From assembly GCA_965153455.1 (NCBI GenBank), contig OZ234495.1, forward strand, positions 3,844,001 through 3,908,000: a stretch of DNA of 64,000 nt, in the 5' to 3' direction. Positions 36,639-48,100 of the stretch are shown one piece after another. Numbering within the stretch: the first letter of the stretch is position 1; each line of letters opens with the position of its first letter. Under the pieces are notes generated by a model. The model saw nothing but the letters and a program-made list of their open reading frames with translations, was not told the origin of the DNA and searched no databases. Source of the stretch: Sphagnum compactum. Its lineage: Eukaryota > Bryophyta > Sphagnopsida > Sphagnales. Both the position numbers and the translations under genes were made by a program.

Positions 36639-39135
36639 ATGGCGATGATGGTGAGTTCATCAGTGCACTCAAGGCTTCTAGGATCGCTAAACTCGCAATG
36701 CGCCAACTCTAGGCCTTCTTCGTCTTGTTCTTTTTCTCCTCTCTGTCGACATCTTTCAGGTAAAGACTAGGACCTCAAGGTGTATTTTCTTGTTGTGTCT
36801 TGGGAGATTCTGGATGTTGAGTTTAGAGAGAGAGAGAGAGAGAGAGAGTTTTCTTCTTTTTATTTTCTTTTCTTCTCTTCCGAATTTGCAATCATCTGTG
36901 GTGAAAATTTCTTTGTTTTGTTCTACTTTAATTTTTTTTAATAAAAGAAATGTGGGTCTCTGGAGAGTTTTTCTGATCACTTGTGGAGGAGTTTTTTCCT
37001 TTTTTTATTTGCAGGTGCAAAAGCTCTGAAAACTTCGCACAATTTCGGTATTGAATTACATCTCAAGAATGTCGTCCGGGAAGCAAGCAGCTTCTTCTTT
37101 CCCGCACCTTTTTTGAGGTGAGTTCACAGTTTGCCAAGATATCAGCATCACATATTTTGACAAAATGTTCACAAAAAATAAATTCTGCTGTACTATCACA
37201 GATTTGGAAGGTTTTTTTCTGCAGCCAATTTTTCTGGTCTGAACATGAATTTCCAGCAATCTTGAGTGAGACTTATGATGCTCAAAGAAAGCATGGGACT
37301 AAGGGATGGTTGGGCATCGCAGTTGCCAAATATTGGGACAATCTTTTGGAAGCAATTAATTAAAGAATGACTTGAAAACCTGAGCAATGAATGTCTTTTG
37401 ATGGTAATGCCTCTTTGATTACCCATGTGTGATCTTCAGGGCTCCTGGACAATTATTACGTAGGAGCCAGATATCATTGAAGAATGGAGTTGTCTGCACA
37501 GCAATGGACTCTTCTTTTGGGGGCTCAGAGCCTGGTGGGTGCTGAAGACTTCCCCTTCTTTTTAAAATGGTTGCACTTTCTCATGAAGATATGCATGATA
37601 ATGAGACTCTTGCTGCAAATCCACACTAAGAAGTTGGGCTGGACGTTTTGGAGATGGTCAATGAATGGATTTTTTTTGGGGGTGGTGGTGTTATTCCTAC
37701 AGCTCAACCAATTTTCCCAAGAATTGATGTGAGGGATCCATACAAACGCTTGGGGGTGAGTCGGGAGGCCTCAGAGGAAGAAATTCGTGAAGCCCATAAC
37801 TATTTGTCAAACCTGGTACCTTTTTCTCTATTCAGTCTCCTGCTTTTGATATCAAGCATTTCAAAAAAGTCCTGCAACAGTGGACATTTTGTTTTCAAAA
37901 TAACTTCAGGCTTAGGGTTTTGGCCATTATTCCAGCATTGTTTGAAGTTGAGGGTTTGCTAGGCTAATTCGTATCAGGTGATGACTAATGAAGACAGTGG
38001 ACTTGTGCATCCAACATTTCAAACCCTTGAAGTATGCAGGCCACAAAAAGAGTTTGGATTCAATTGAGACAGCGTATGACAAGATCATTATGGAGAGCTT
38101 CCGGGACCGGAGGAAGTCGAAAAGCAATCCAGCAAGTGAGTTGAAGAAGAAAGTTAGAGAGTCACCAGCATGGGTCCGAAAACTTGGTAGTATGACAGAA
38201 GTCCCCAGTCCTAAAGTGATTGCATTGCGCACTGTGTTTTATATCCTTCTGGGCATTTGGAGCGTTTTTGATTCAGCAGATGGTGGTCCTGCTTTCCAGG
38301 TCAGAATTCCATCCCAGAGAAGGGGGTTTCTTAAGCCTCAATTTGTCAAGCAGAAGAAAAGTAAATTGGTGGGTTGGCAAATTTGGTTTCTACATTGGTT
38401 TACTGGTTCTGCAACTTTGAGACTAGCGGGTTAAGGCTGATTGTATCCTGGCTCACTTCTGGCTGAATATCTCAAGATGTTTGAAAACTTTGTGAGGACA
38501 GCTCTGAGATCAGGATATTTATTGAATTAAATCTGTAAGGTTTCAGGTGATTTGTACATTTCTCATGGAAGGTTTTTCAAACTTTGACACATTACAGTCA
38601 TTTATATTATTTTTCCTAATTTTGTATTTCTTGGACATGCCTGTGGGGAAACAGGTAGCAGTGTCATTTGCAGCATGTATTTACTTCCTTAAAGACCGCA
38701 CTAAGAAGCTTGGAAGGTCTTTCATTATTGGGTGCGCTTTTATCCTACTTTTTTTTGTTCCGTCATGATGCTTGTTCTAATTTTATTATCTTTTTTACCC
38801 TCCACTGTTCTTTGCTTCATGAATTGGATCATCTTGGAAGATAATGCTTTTTACCTTTCCTATTAAGATGATTAAGATGCAGATATGGTTGATAAGCCTA
38901 GCAGAAATGAAGCATAGCACCAGCAAAACACATTGTCCAAATTTTTCTTCATTATTTTATTTATGGGGCTTTTTTGGCTTGCAGGTTTGGAGTGATGGTG
39001 CTAGGGTGGGTGTTGGGCTCTTTTTTTGTCCCGCTTTTGCCCACCCAACTTGTACCTCAGTCCTGGAGCATAGAACTCAACACATCACTCTTCTCATATG
39101 TTTGCTTGTGGGCTGCCTGCACATTCTTGAGGTGA
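36639..39135 (+). CDS. CPP1: CPP1-like chaperone-like protein of POR1 (chloroplast J-like membrane protein)
   Basis: My seven-exon model is 36639-36759, 37015-37117, 37440-37534, 37703-37815, 38033-38299, 38655-38731 and 38985-39135, giving 308 residues in continuous phase. The first exon ([20 protein letters not shown] and Ser-rich) is a plastid transit peptide. The J-like domain reads [20 protein letters not shown], then [20 protein letters not shown], and lacks the HPD of true DnaJ proteins. A charged linker follows, then hydrophobic segments ([57 protein letters not shown]) that fit the family's membrane helices. In Arabidopsis, CPP1 stabilises protochlorophyllide oxidoreductase. If 37535-37702 is retained, TGA (37543) and TAA (37627) break the frame; good GT and AG sites bound it, so I treat it as an intron. 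Confidence 0.87.
36824..36848. repeat. AG dinucleotide microsatellite in CPP1 intron 1
   Basis: About twelve AG repeats within the first intron of CPP1. Confidence 0.9.
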
Positions 39136-40282
39136 ATTTGGACACATTTGGGCATTCATTGGATAGTCAAGGTTTGTAAAGTCAATTGAGGGAGAAAAAC
39201 TTCAAAAGAAGACCTGGGATGGTTGTTCAGGTTCACAATTTTGTTCATTGAGACAAATAATTGAGGGCTGTAAAATGTTGGTTTATGAATGGGGCTTGAA
39301 AATAGAGCCAAGAGAATTATAGGTCCACTGTCCCTTAATGCTCACCAGAGGATAGGAAACAAATCATCAGACCGATTGATTTTGGAGTTCCCAATCTGAA
39401 ACAATCTTGATGTCATATCAAATTGTGTCTGAGTTTGTTCACTCCACTGACAATTTTGTTTCCATGTCTTAACCAAGAGCATTTTGAATATCCAATTATT
39501 AGTGTTTTTCTCATGCTTTCCATTGGTTTTTGGAGAGTTACCTGTTTCAATCTCTGAAAGCAAAATCAGAATTAAAATGGGATCATGTATCATGTTGATC
39601 AAAACCGATGGTCCTCCACTGCAAATGTGATGGTTCCAGGTCAAACAGGTACAAGAAGGGCATACATTCATCTTTTTTAATCCAGCTGCCAAATGCTTTG
39701 TCAACTGCTTTGCAAATGGCAATCTCCACCCCAATTCACCTCTATCATCCTAAACCTGGGCCACAACCAGTAAGAAAGGAGGACAAGTACAGAAGACATT
39801 TGAAAGATGAGTGGATGTTGGACAACCCTTGATCCTGCACTATTGGTGGTAGTGTTATTGCCACCAGTGGTTCCAGTTGTATTCCTGCCAACATCCCCAC
39901 CACCACAACACCCTTAGGTTTATACAGCCAATGCTTCAAGTGTCATTTTGCGTTGTAGCATTTGACAGAAACTAGTTCCTCACTGTCGTTTCTTGAACAT
40001 TGCTGGCCAAGCTGTCTCCCATCATTCACCATTGTACTGCTGATTCAGCAGGTTTTCAAGTTGTCTTGAATGGCAGTATTTGCCACCACTGCCACTTCTG
40101 ATATTTCACAACTACATATGTGACATAATGGCCAACCTGTGCTAGTTTGTGACTCATCCATGGACCTAAGGAATGTGCTTAGGTGGTTCACCCAAGCCTC
40201 AGTTCATCTCTAGGGCCTGGCCCATTGATTTTTGCCAGGGATTTTTTATGTCCAGAAGTGAGAGAGAGACTATGGATATTAC
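39136..40282. other. Spacer between convergent CPP1 and CBM43 genes
   Basis: 3' UTR and intergenic DNA; no coding region recognised. Confidence 0.5.
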
Positions 40283-41820
40283 TTACCCTAAATTTCCTTC
40301 GTATGTACATGTAGCAGTACCTGCAATAAGCAAGCAACAGAACATTGGTCAGTTTGAAATTCACTACAATTCCAAGGCCCCAGCTTAGACACAGATTTCA
40401 GTCAGGGGATGATTGATCATCAGTAAGGAGGCCAAAATCAAAGCAACTCTTTCTCTCTGTCTGTCTGTTTGCACAAATTCGGTGAGTTTGGGTGTAAAAC
40501 CACCACCTGTCCTTTTTTAACGAGTAACAAAAAATCCAAAAAGCTTGCATGCGTAGCAATTGCAGTGAAAAAATTGCAGCAAATGGAAAAGGAAATGTGT
40601 GTCAAGAATCTAATAAATCCTCATTTGCATGCATTGCAATTGCAGAGGGACATTTGCAGCAAATGGGAAAGAAAAATAGTGTCAAGAATCTAATCTGAAG
40701 AATGCTCACTTTGCATGCATAGCAAATTGCAGGGAAGAATTTTCAGCAAAATGAGAAAGAAAGAAAAAGTTATGTCAACAATCTAATCTGATGAATGCTC
40801 ACTTTGCATGCATAGCAATTGCAGAGAAGAATATGGCAGAAAAATGGGAAAAAAATTTGTGTGAAGAATGCTATCTGATGAGTCCCCACTTTTGCATGTG
40901 TCACGATTGCAGGGAGGGAAGAATTTGCAGCAAATGGTAAAGAAGATTGTGTAAATAATCAGAATCTATCTGATGAATGCTCATGTGCATGGATAGCAAT
41001 TCCAGGGAAGAATTTTTGCAGCAGAAAGTGGGAAAGAAGATGATGATTGTGCAAAGAATCAGAATCTATCTGATAAATGCTCATCATGTGCATGTTGGAT
41101 AGCAAATGCAGTGAAGAAATGCTCACTCACTTGGATTGCTAGATGTGGTCATGGCAATGCCACTGAAATTGCAGGTTGAGTCAGCAGCTCCATGAGATTG
41201 ATAGTACTGATTGAACGCCCAGCTCGCATGATTTTGATAAGTATTGGGGAGGAAGCAGGTTTGATTTGCTTGAATGAGCTTGCAATCCACATTCCCTTGA
41301 TCTTGTAGTGGAGAACAAACCCAATCCAAAGCTCCTTGGTATGCCACATTCTCAAGACCCGGTTTGGCAACACACCATGTCTCAGATGTTGTTGCTGTTG
41401 TTGCAAGCATGCGAGGTTTTTGTTGATATACATTGCCCATTCCAATCTGTTGCTGTTGTTGTTGCTGCTGCTGCATTAGTGCTTCCAGGAGCTCATCCAG
41501 TGGCCTCCCACCTTCAGGCTCTTGCTTGAAGCTGATGCCTATGTAGCTGCTCCCTGCTGCCACTCCTGTAAAATCCCAAACTCCAAAAATCCAAATCAGG
41601 AAGATAGATGGTAGTAGCGACATTCTCTGTTTTCGTGGAGAAAAGAAAAAAAAGAAAAAGGGAGAGAGAGAAGAAAAAAGACTCGTTACAAAGCAGGAGA
41701 TGATAGAAATAGAGGCACATGTGATCATTCACCTGACAGAACAAGGAGAAGGAAGAAGAAGAAGAAGAAGAAGAAGACAGGAAGAAGAAGACCCAAGCTC
41801 TGGCTACATTGAATCCTCAT
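40283..41820 (-). CDS. Secreted X8/CBM43 domain protein (callose-binding type)
   Basis: Three minus-strand exons fit by splice sites and phase: 41820-41733, 41565-41131 and 40320-40283, giving 186 residues. Exon 1 is a signal peptide with eight consecutive Phe (from a TTC repeat) and a Leu-rich core ending LLLVLSGVAAG. The mature protein begins GSSYIGISFKQEP, has a polyQ run of nine Gln, and then a CBM43 domain: WCVAKPGLENVAYQGALDWV, CSPLQDQGNVDC, then CFLPNTYQNHASWAFNQYYQ and CNFSGIAM. The last Cys and stop (TATCTYEGNLG) come from the 38-bp third exon. CBM43 modules bind beta-1,3-glucan (callose), and single-module proteins such as PDCBs act at plasmodesmata. No C-terminal GPI signal is seen. 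An alternative start at 41623 (MSLLPSIFLIWIF), reading straight through the intron 1 acceptor, would also give a signal peptide. Confidence 0.85.
40547..41120. repeat. Minisatellite of seven units of about 90 bp in CBM43 intron 2
   Basis: Units begin with GCATG(C/T) at 40547, 40627, 40713, 40806, 40894, 40987 and 41090 (spacing 80-103 bp). Each contains TAGCAATTGCAG-like, GCAGCAAATGGGAAAG-like and CAAGAATCTAATCTGATGAA-like segments in the same order. Confidence 0.9.
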
Positions 41821-41839
41821 GTCGCTCGTCACCCAGGAG

Positions 41840-41865
41840 TCTTTCTTTCTTTCTTTCTTTCTTTC
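41840..41865. repeat. TTTC tetranucleotide microsatellite
   Basis: About six CTTT units, 20 bp upstream of the CBM43 start codon, in its probable 5' UTR. Confidence 0.9.
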
Positions 41866-44759
41866 CGTTGGGTGGGATGATGATCCTTCCCAACTTCTGC
41901 AGTCTAGAAGAAGTCAAGAATCCTGGATTGATCACATGCTCCAAAAACTCTTAAGCTCCGCCTGAAGCAAATCCTTCAAATCCATTCCTCGGAAGCTAAT
42001 CCATCAAATCCATCCTTCGGAAGCAAATCCATTCCTCTTCTTCTTCCCAAACAAGGGAGACATATGTCTTATGGATATGTAATTCTTCTCTCTGCACAGG
42101 CCCGCTGTGGTTTTTTTTCTTTTTTTTTTTCTGGCGAAACTTCGCCAAAAAGAGATATCAAATATCAGAAATTCGAAAATGAAAGTGTTGTTTTTAAGGT
42201 TTTCAATCTCCAGAAATGAGGAAAAAAATTAAAATTAAAATTACCAGATTCCTATATTTGGGTTTCCAGTATATATATAAAAGGATGATTAAAGATTTAT
42301 ACTTCATATTTGGTGTATAGCCAGATTTGGCTACAGCTTCATAAGGATAATTGCCAGTTTTTTTACATCTTTCTATGGATGGTTGCCACTGTGGCTCTAA
42401 AAGAAAAATCCTGGAAAAAAAAAACACTAATTAAAAATAATAATTAATGAAAATAATGGCCTAAATTCTCCAGATTTTGAAGAAATTTTTTTCCCTTCCA
42501 AATTACCAGATTTTTATGATAAGTTTTAATTGTAGGTAGCCAAGAATATAGAAGGATTCTGCTTTTTTTATTTCCCACTTTCATGTCTAGAATTTAGCCA
42601 AAATTGACTAAATTATTTTCTGAATGATCCTCACAGTCTCTACTCTCCCAGAGTCTTCTGACAAACAAAGTACGTGAAAATAATAATAATAATAATTTTC
42701 CGACATCCGTGAGAAATGTGCAGCGAATCCAAGAAACAAAAAGCGGATCAAAAGTACTCACCCAATTCAGCTCCACAAAACCACAAACACAAAAAAAAGA
42801 AGGGGGTACGTACAGTGGTTTAAAAGAAGAATTAGGAAAACTCAAATATTTCACCATGCAAAAATATACTCTTCAAAAAATCCTCTCAAAGAAAACCAGA
42901 ATCCTTCAAGATATGATAACTCTGTTATAACTAATCTCAATGTCAAATTCAAAAAAAAGTTCTATTGAAAGGATAATTTAAAAAAAAAGGAAAATTAGAG
43001 AATATTTTGAAATACATGTGAATTTTTTTAACATGAAAATTGAGAAATGAATTAATTTGTATTAACATGCACATTGTGTTTAAGTTGTGCATGTTGTATA
43101 ATATATATAAAAAATTTAGTATGTGTCCATTTTGTGAGTAAAGTTTACTTGAAGTCAAAGGTTTCTATTTTGTACTTTTGTTGTTTGGCATGTGGAGCAA
43201 TGTTCTCCAAATTGCAAAAAAGAACGAATTTTAAAACTCGCTTTTGAGCCTTTGGTTTTGTAAATGAAATAAGTAGGAAACATGTCCTTATTTGAAGCAC
43301 ATATGCTTGATGTTTTAAAAATGTGTTGGTGAAAATGTGATCCACATTGAAATTAGCCTTTCATAGTTTGAAGGTAGTAAAAGACCTAAATTAAAACCTT
43401 AAGAAAAGTAGAAGATGGCCATCACAATTAGGAAATGTGCCATTGGCTTAATATATATGTCTACAACATCATATTCACAAAGGTGAAACCATTTTAGGTC
43501 AGTTGTCTTTGTTTCATTGTGTAATTATCATAAAAGTGTTTTGTAATACATGTGACAAAAAATCCCAATGTTAATGTAGAATAAAAATTAAATTAAGTTC
43601 AATAAGTTTATGAGAATGGAGTGTTTGGAATTTGGACCTTAGGAGGATTGTGGCACAAAGTGAATTGTAATGTGCAACATTAGAAATTGTGATGGGGATA
43701 GTTGAATAGCACCATAATCATTCAATAGGCCTATGACCACATGAAATACGTATGAAAACAATCTATCCATACCAACTTTCGTATGGATTTTCATGAAGTG
43801 ATCATAATGAAACAATATGTCTATTAGGTGTATTTCAAATTAAAGAAATTATTTTAATGTCATGCCCTTGATATGTGTGATAATGTAATTTGGAATGTGA
43901 TGTATATATTATAGTTAGAAATATATGTATATTGGACTTATTTAAATGCTAAAATTAAGAAAGTGTTTTCTAAACGTTTTGTACTTACATATATGCATTC
44001 TTTACCTATAAAAAATATTGAATGAAATGTGAAAATAATTAGGTGTGGGGAACATATCGTCAAGTTTGAGTTTTGAAATAATATTGTTGTAGTTTTAATT
44101 TTCTAGGAAACTGTAAGGAGTAAAATCATGGGAATAAGATTTTTAATTTTTTAAAGTTGTTTTGATTTGTGACTTTGGAAAGCATGACATATATGAGGTT
44201 GGATGTGAAAGATTGTTTTATGTCAATGACAATTTTTGTGGCAATTGTTGCACTTTGTGATTTGTGACCAATCACAGTGTATGTTACTACTATTAGAAAT
44301 GATGTTTTGTAGTAATATCCATCATACGTATATTTATGTTGGAAAGAACGTTTTTTGATAACCATTTTTGTGGAATTATTTGTTAGTTGAACTTATATGG
44401 TTGTAACATTGTTTTGAGGATCAAAAATGATAGATTTGATAGTTGTAATTGCACCATTTACAACTCCTTTTAGTAGGTTACCATTTTTAATGAACATGAA
44501 TAGTGTAGTGTTGTCTATGTGGTTAAAAGACTTGTCATTTAGCCATGGTTCGATGTGTTTAATATTTGTAACATTTGTGAATATTTTTACTTGGTATTTT
44601 ATGTGATTGAAAATTGTTTGTGTAACATAATGGTGTTGTATTCTGCAACATTTGTTTTATGTGTACAAAGAATTGTTGAAGTTACATCCATTTCAAAATG
44701 TATGTTTTGTTTATTTTTGAAACATAATGATAAAATTGTTTGAATTTCTTTAGTTGTTG
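41866..44759. other. AT-rich intergenic DNA, no gene recognised
   Basis: Contains a TAGCCAGATTTGGCTA palindrome near 42318-42333 that matches 31557-31572. No coding region seen. Confidence 0.5.
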
Positions 44760-47700
44760 GCATTATTTCTCATATGACATTGAGAAATTCAGGGTCTCTA
44801 ACATTATGCACAAAAATGGGTAGGAAATGTTTTCCAACATGGGGTAGGTTTAATATGGCAACTTTTGCATAGGATGTTATTGTTTTGAATAATGTGTTTA
44901 CAAATTGGTGGTAGTTGGACAAGGTTTCCAACAAGTAATACAAGATTTGTTTTAAATGGATATATGTTTTCAAGATTCATTGATTGTTTTAGTTGTTGTT
45001 CAATCGCACACAACATGTTGATGGTCATCATTGTCGTTTCATCAATGACTATGACATGTGCATTTTTGAAATGTTCTATTTGCTAGGTTCAAGAAGGATG
45101 GACAAATATCTTCATGTTGGAATTTGAAATGTAGTGTGTATTGTAATGGCAGTGGAGTTCAAATGAAGTGCTACAACACCTATGGTTGTCATACATTTTT
45201 GCCAAGCAATTGGAAATTTTGTGTGATTTTTAAAAAATAGAAAGCTTTGCCACTAAGAGGTGTGCTTGTGACAATATGTAAACCTTATGGGTTTTCAATA
45301 ATGGAAATGTGTGTGTCAAATGTCTGTTGTGAAGGTTTGAAAACAAGTTGCATTTCATTTGGTTGTTTATTATGAGAAGATAATCAATTGTAGATTTAGG
45401 TTTTGTATATTCTTGGTCAAGGTATGGATGATATTTAAAAATTTCTTCAAGCACTATGCTAAAACATGGCATCCGTGACTGGTCCTTTTCAACTAAGTTA
45501 ATCGTTTACACCATTTTTAGTCGAATCGAACATGTTGCTTATGCCATTTCTAGTCATTTATGCCATGTGTAGTTGTATCGGTCTAGTCATGGATGCTATG
45601 TTTTAGCATAATTAAGTAATTGTGTTTGTCTTTTAATATTAAAAAAAAAACTTATGTGCATATTTCAGTAAGTATGTTTGTAAGTTGTCCAATGATGATA
45701 AAAAGTGGCAAATGTAGCATGTATGTAATTTTTTTCAAAGTTCAATGTGAACAAAAATTCATTTTCATTTCTAAAAGACAAATTTTGTAATAATATGTTG
45801 TTAAATAATCCTTCTACATTGTATGTGGGATGTAATTTGTAAATCTGATTAATTTATTACTCTTGTAAATGAAGTTTCCTAGGTCATCTTGACCATCACA
45901 TTTTAAAGTGGGACATTGTAATTTGTCATATTCAAAGTTTGTTAAATATTTGATAAAAGTCATGTTTTTGAAATCAATAGGTTGATTATTGTAAATATCT
46001 ATTAGATGGAATCCTAAAGCTTGATTTTTTGAATATTTTATGATTATATTTTATGGAAGGTCACTAGCATTTGCAAGCATGTATGTGAGTGTAGATTTTA
46101 CAAGAAAAATAGGGTTTGTTGATTATAAGGGAGGGTAAGAATTAAAATTGCACTTTTAAAACATTTTGTAAGCCTAAACCTTCCACATTTTGTTTGGTTT
46201 AAATTCAATGCTCCATATGGTTCACATTTTCATAATATATTTTAAAAGATAATGAAACCAATATGAAGAGGTAACCCATTGGATGTTAAGATGGGCACCC
46301 CATAAAAGAAGCAACGATACATGGTGTGACACAACATTATAGTCTTCATATTTTGGGTGGTAATATTCCGAACAATTTGTGAGGTTAAATGTAAATTGTT
46401 GATATGGTTGTGCACTAAATGGGAACCCATATTTGCATTGATTTTTAGAATTTTTTTGGGTCACATTTATTTTCACATGTGTGGATAACTATTTTTTCAT
46501 TACAATTTTGTAAAATGTGTTTCATATTCAATAAGTGGGTTGTATAAATTCATTTTTTCATCAAATGTTATAGGAATGAATGCAACAATTTTATTTGTGA
46601 TATTTTCAATGTCATTTTCTACAACCCATCAAATGATGTGTGCATGAAGTGAACCACATTGTTGAACTTCACAACATATTACATATTCTTTTATATTGCC
46701 AAATAAATGGTGTGATGATAATAAAAGTTGTTGCATGAATTTTTCAACCCTTGCGTGAAACAACATGTCACATTTTGTTGGGAAATATTTCCAATCTAAT
46801 GATGCATGTAAATATTTTTCAATTTTTCAATATCAATAAGTTGTTACCAACATAATGAACTCATTTTTGTCAATTGTCCATTTTATAAAAAACTATGGCA
46901 TGCCAAATTGTTCAACCATGCATAATCTTGTGGTCAATATGTTTTGTGCCATTGAGGAGTGCCTTGTATATTTGCAAGAAGATTGTATTTAACAACTTGT
47001 TCAATGAAATTTTATTCAATCATTTTTGGGTTTCATGTATTTTAAATATTTTCATGTTTTTTTCAAAGCATGTTTTTGAGGTTTTTTTATGACTTATAAT
47101 GTTTGATGGAGATCGTACATAAGAAGTAAATATGGTTTGTGGAATGTAAAATGTGAAAATAATACAATCATCATGTATTTGAAATATTCATTAAAAATAT
47201 AATATTATCATAAGCTCCATGTCCATGTAGGAATAAAAAAGGAAATAATGCCATTTCAAATGAAAGACCTTGTTTTTCCATATCTAACATGGCATTGCTT
47301 ATGACTATTGTTTCATATTGTTGTTTTTTCTTATTTGTGTCATGTTGTTGCACATGTCCAATTATGTAATTTTATTTTTTTTGTTGTAGTTTTAACTTGC
47401 ATGTCAAACAAAAGGGTTAGGTTATATATTGGTTTTGGATTGTCCATATTTGGGAACATTATATTTTGTGTAACTTGTTTTTCAATGTTGTATTACATTT
47501 GGCATGAAAATGCACATGCTACTTTTCTTATGTGGTTGTTAAAAAATGGTTTTGTATGTCTGAAATTAAGGATTTGGTTGCATATTTCATGATAATAGTG
47601 ATGCTAATGAGCCAAAATGCCATCCCAACTTAATAAAGGATTATTCAATAAATTAGTTTATATTATTTGACATGTGGTGAAGCTCCAATTTCATGATTGC

Positions 47701-48100
47701 ATTTATAATCCAATGTCAAAAATAAAATAAAATACAGGTGGATGGGTGTGTAGAAAACAAAGTGGCTATGTATGATGGTACTTGGTACACTACATAAGTT
47801 ACATTCTAAGGTTATTTTGTAAAGTGGCATTTGTTGCAAAGGTACATGAGTCCTTTATTATTGCAAATTATGTAAGTTGCCATCATGACATTTGTCATTG
47901 CATACGGTGTGCATCCATTTTGTTTGTTTAAAATGTTGTGCCAAAAGTAAAGTGTGCAATGCCTAATAAGCTACCAATACTTTTTATCTCCACCTTTGCA
48001 ACTTTGTATGTACCACAACAAAGCTCCATCAATACCAATTATAATCCTATTTTTCTTTTGTTAATGAAAGTATAGAATAACATTTTGTTTGCCCCCATAA
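44760..48100 (-). mobile_element. Decayed Helitron with Rep and PIF1-type helicase remnants
   Basis: Minus-strand translation, through several frames and stops, shows Helitron-specific segments in the right order. From upstream: EMALFPFLFLHGHGAYD (about 47230-47290); the Rep HUH region CEVQQCGSLHAHII, with His-Ala-His at 46638-46646; CKYGFPFSAQPY through DYNVVSHHVSLLLLWGAHLN (about 46300-46440); then helicase motifs. The helicase has a damaged Walker A (LSGKA, near 45240), GVVALHLN...TIHTTFQIP (about 45110-45185), Walker B VIVIDETT (about 45032-45055) and LLVGNLVQLPPI (about 44900-44940). Autonomous Helitrons replicate as rolling circles using these two domains. Stops (one directly after the HUH motif at 46629-46631), frameshifts and a nested MITE make this copy inactive. 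Its 5' TC and 3' CTRR ends were not identified. Confidence 0.85.
45458..45608. mobile_element. Fold-back MITE, copy B (nested in the Helitron)
   Basis: The left end TGCTAAAACATGGCATCCGT and the inverted right end TGCTAAAACATAGCATCCAT match at all but two positions. The centre has GTTGCTTATGCCATTTCTAG, the inverted form of the core in the 2869-3024 element, so the two belong to one family. Confidence 0.75.

Noticed and set aside
37484-37732. 82-codon frame in CPP1 exon 3 region
   Set aside because: It is out of frame with the conserved J-like domain, which continues in the frame leading to DPYKRLGV.
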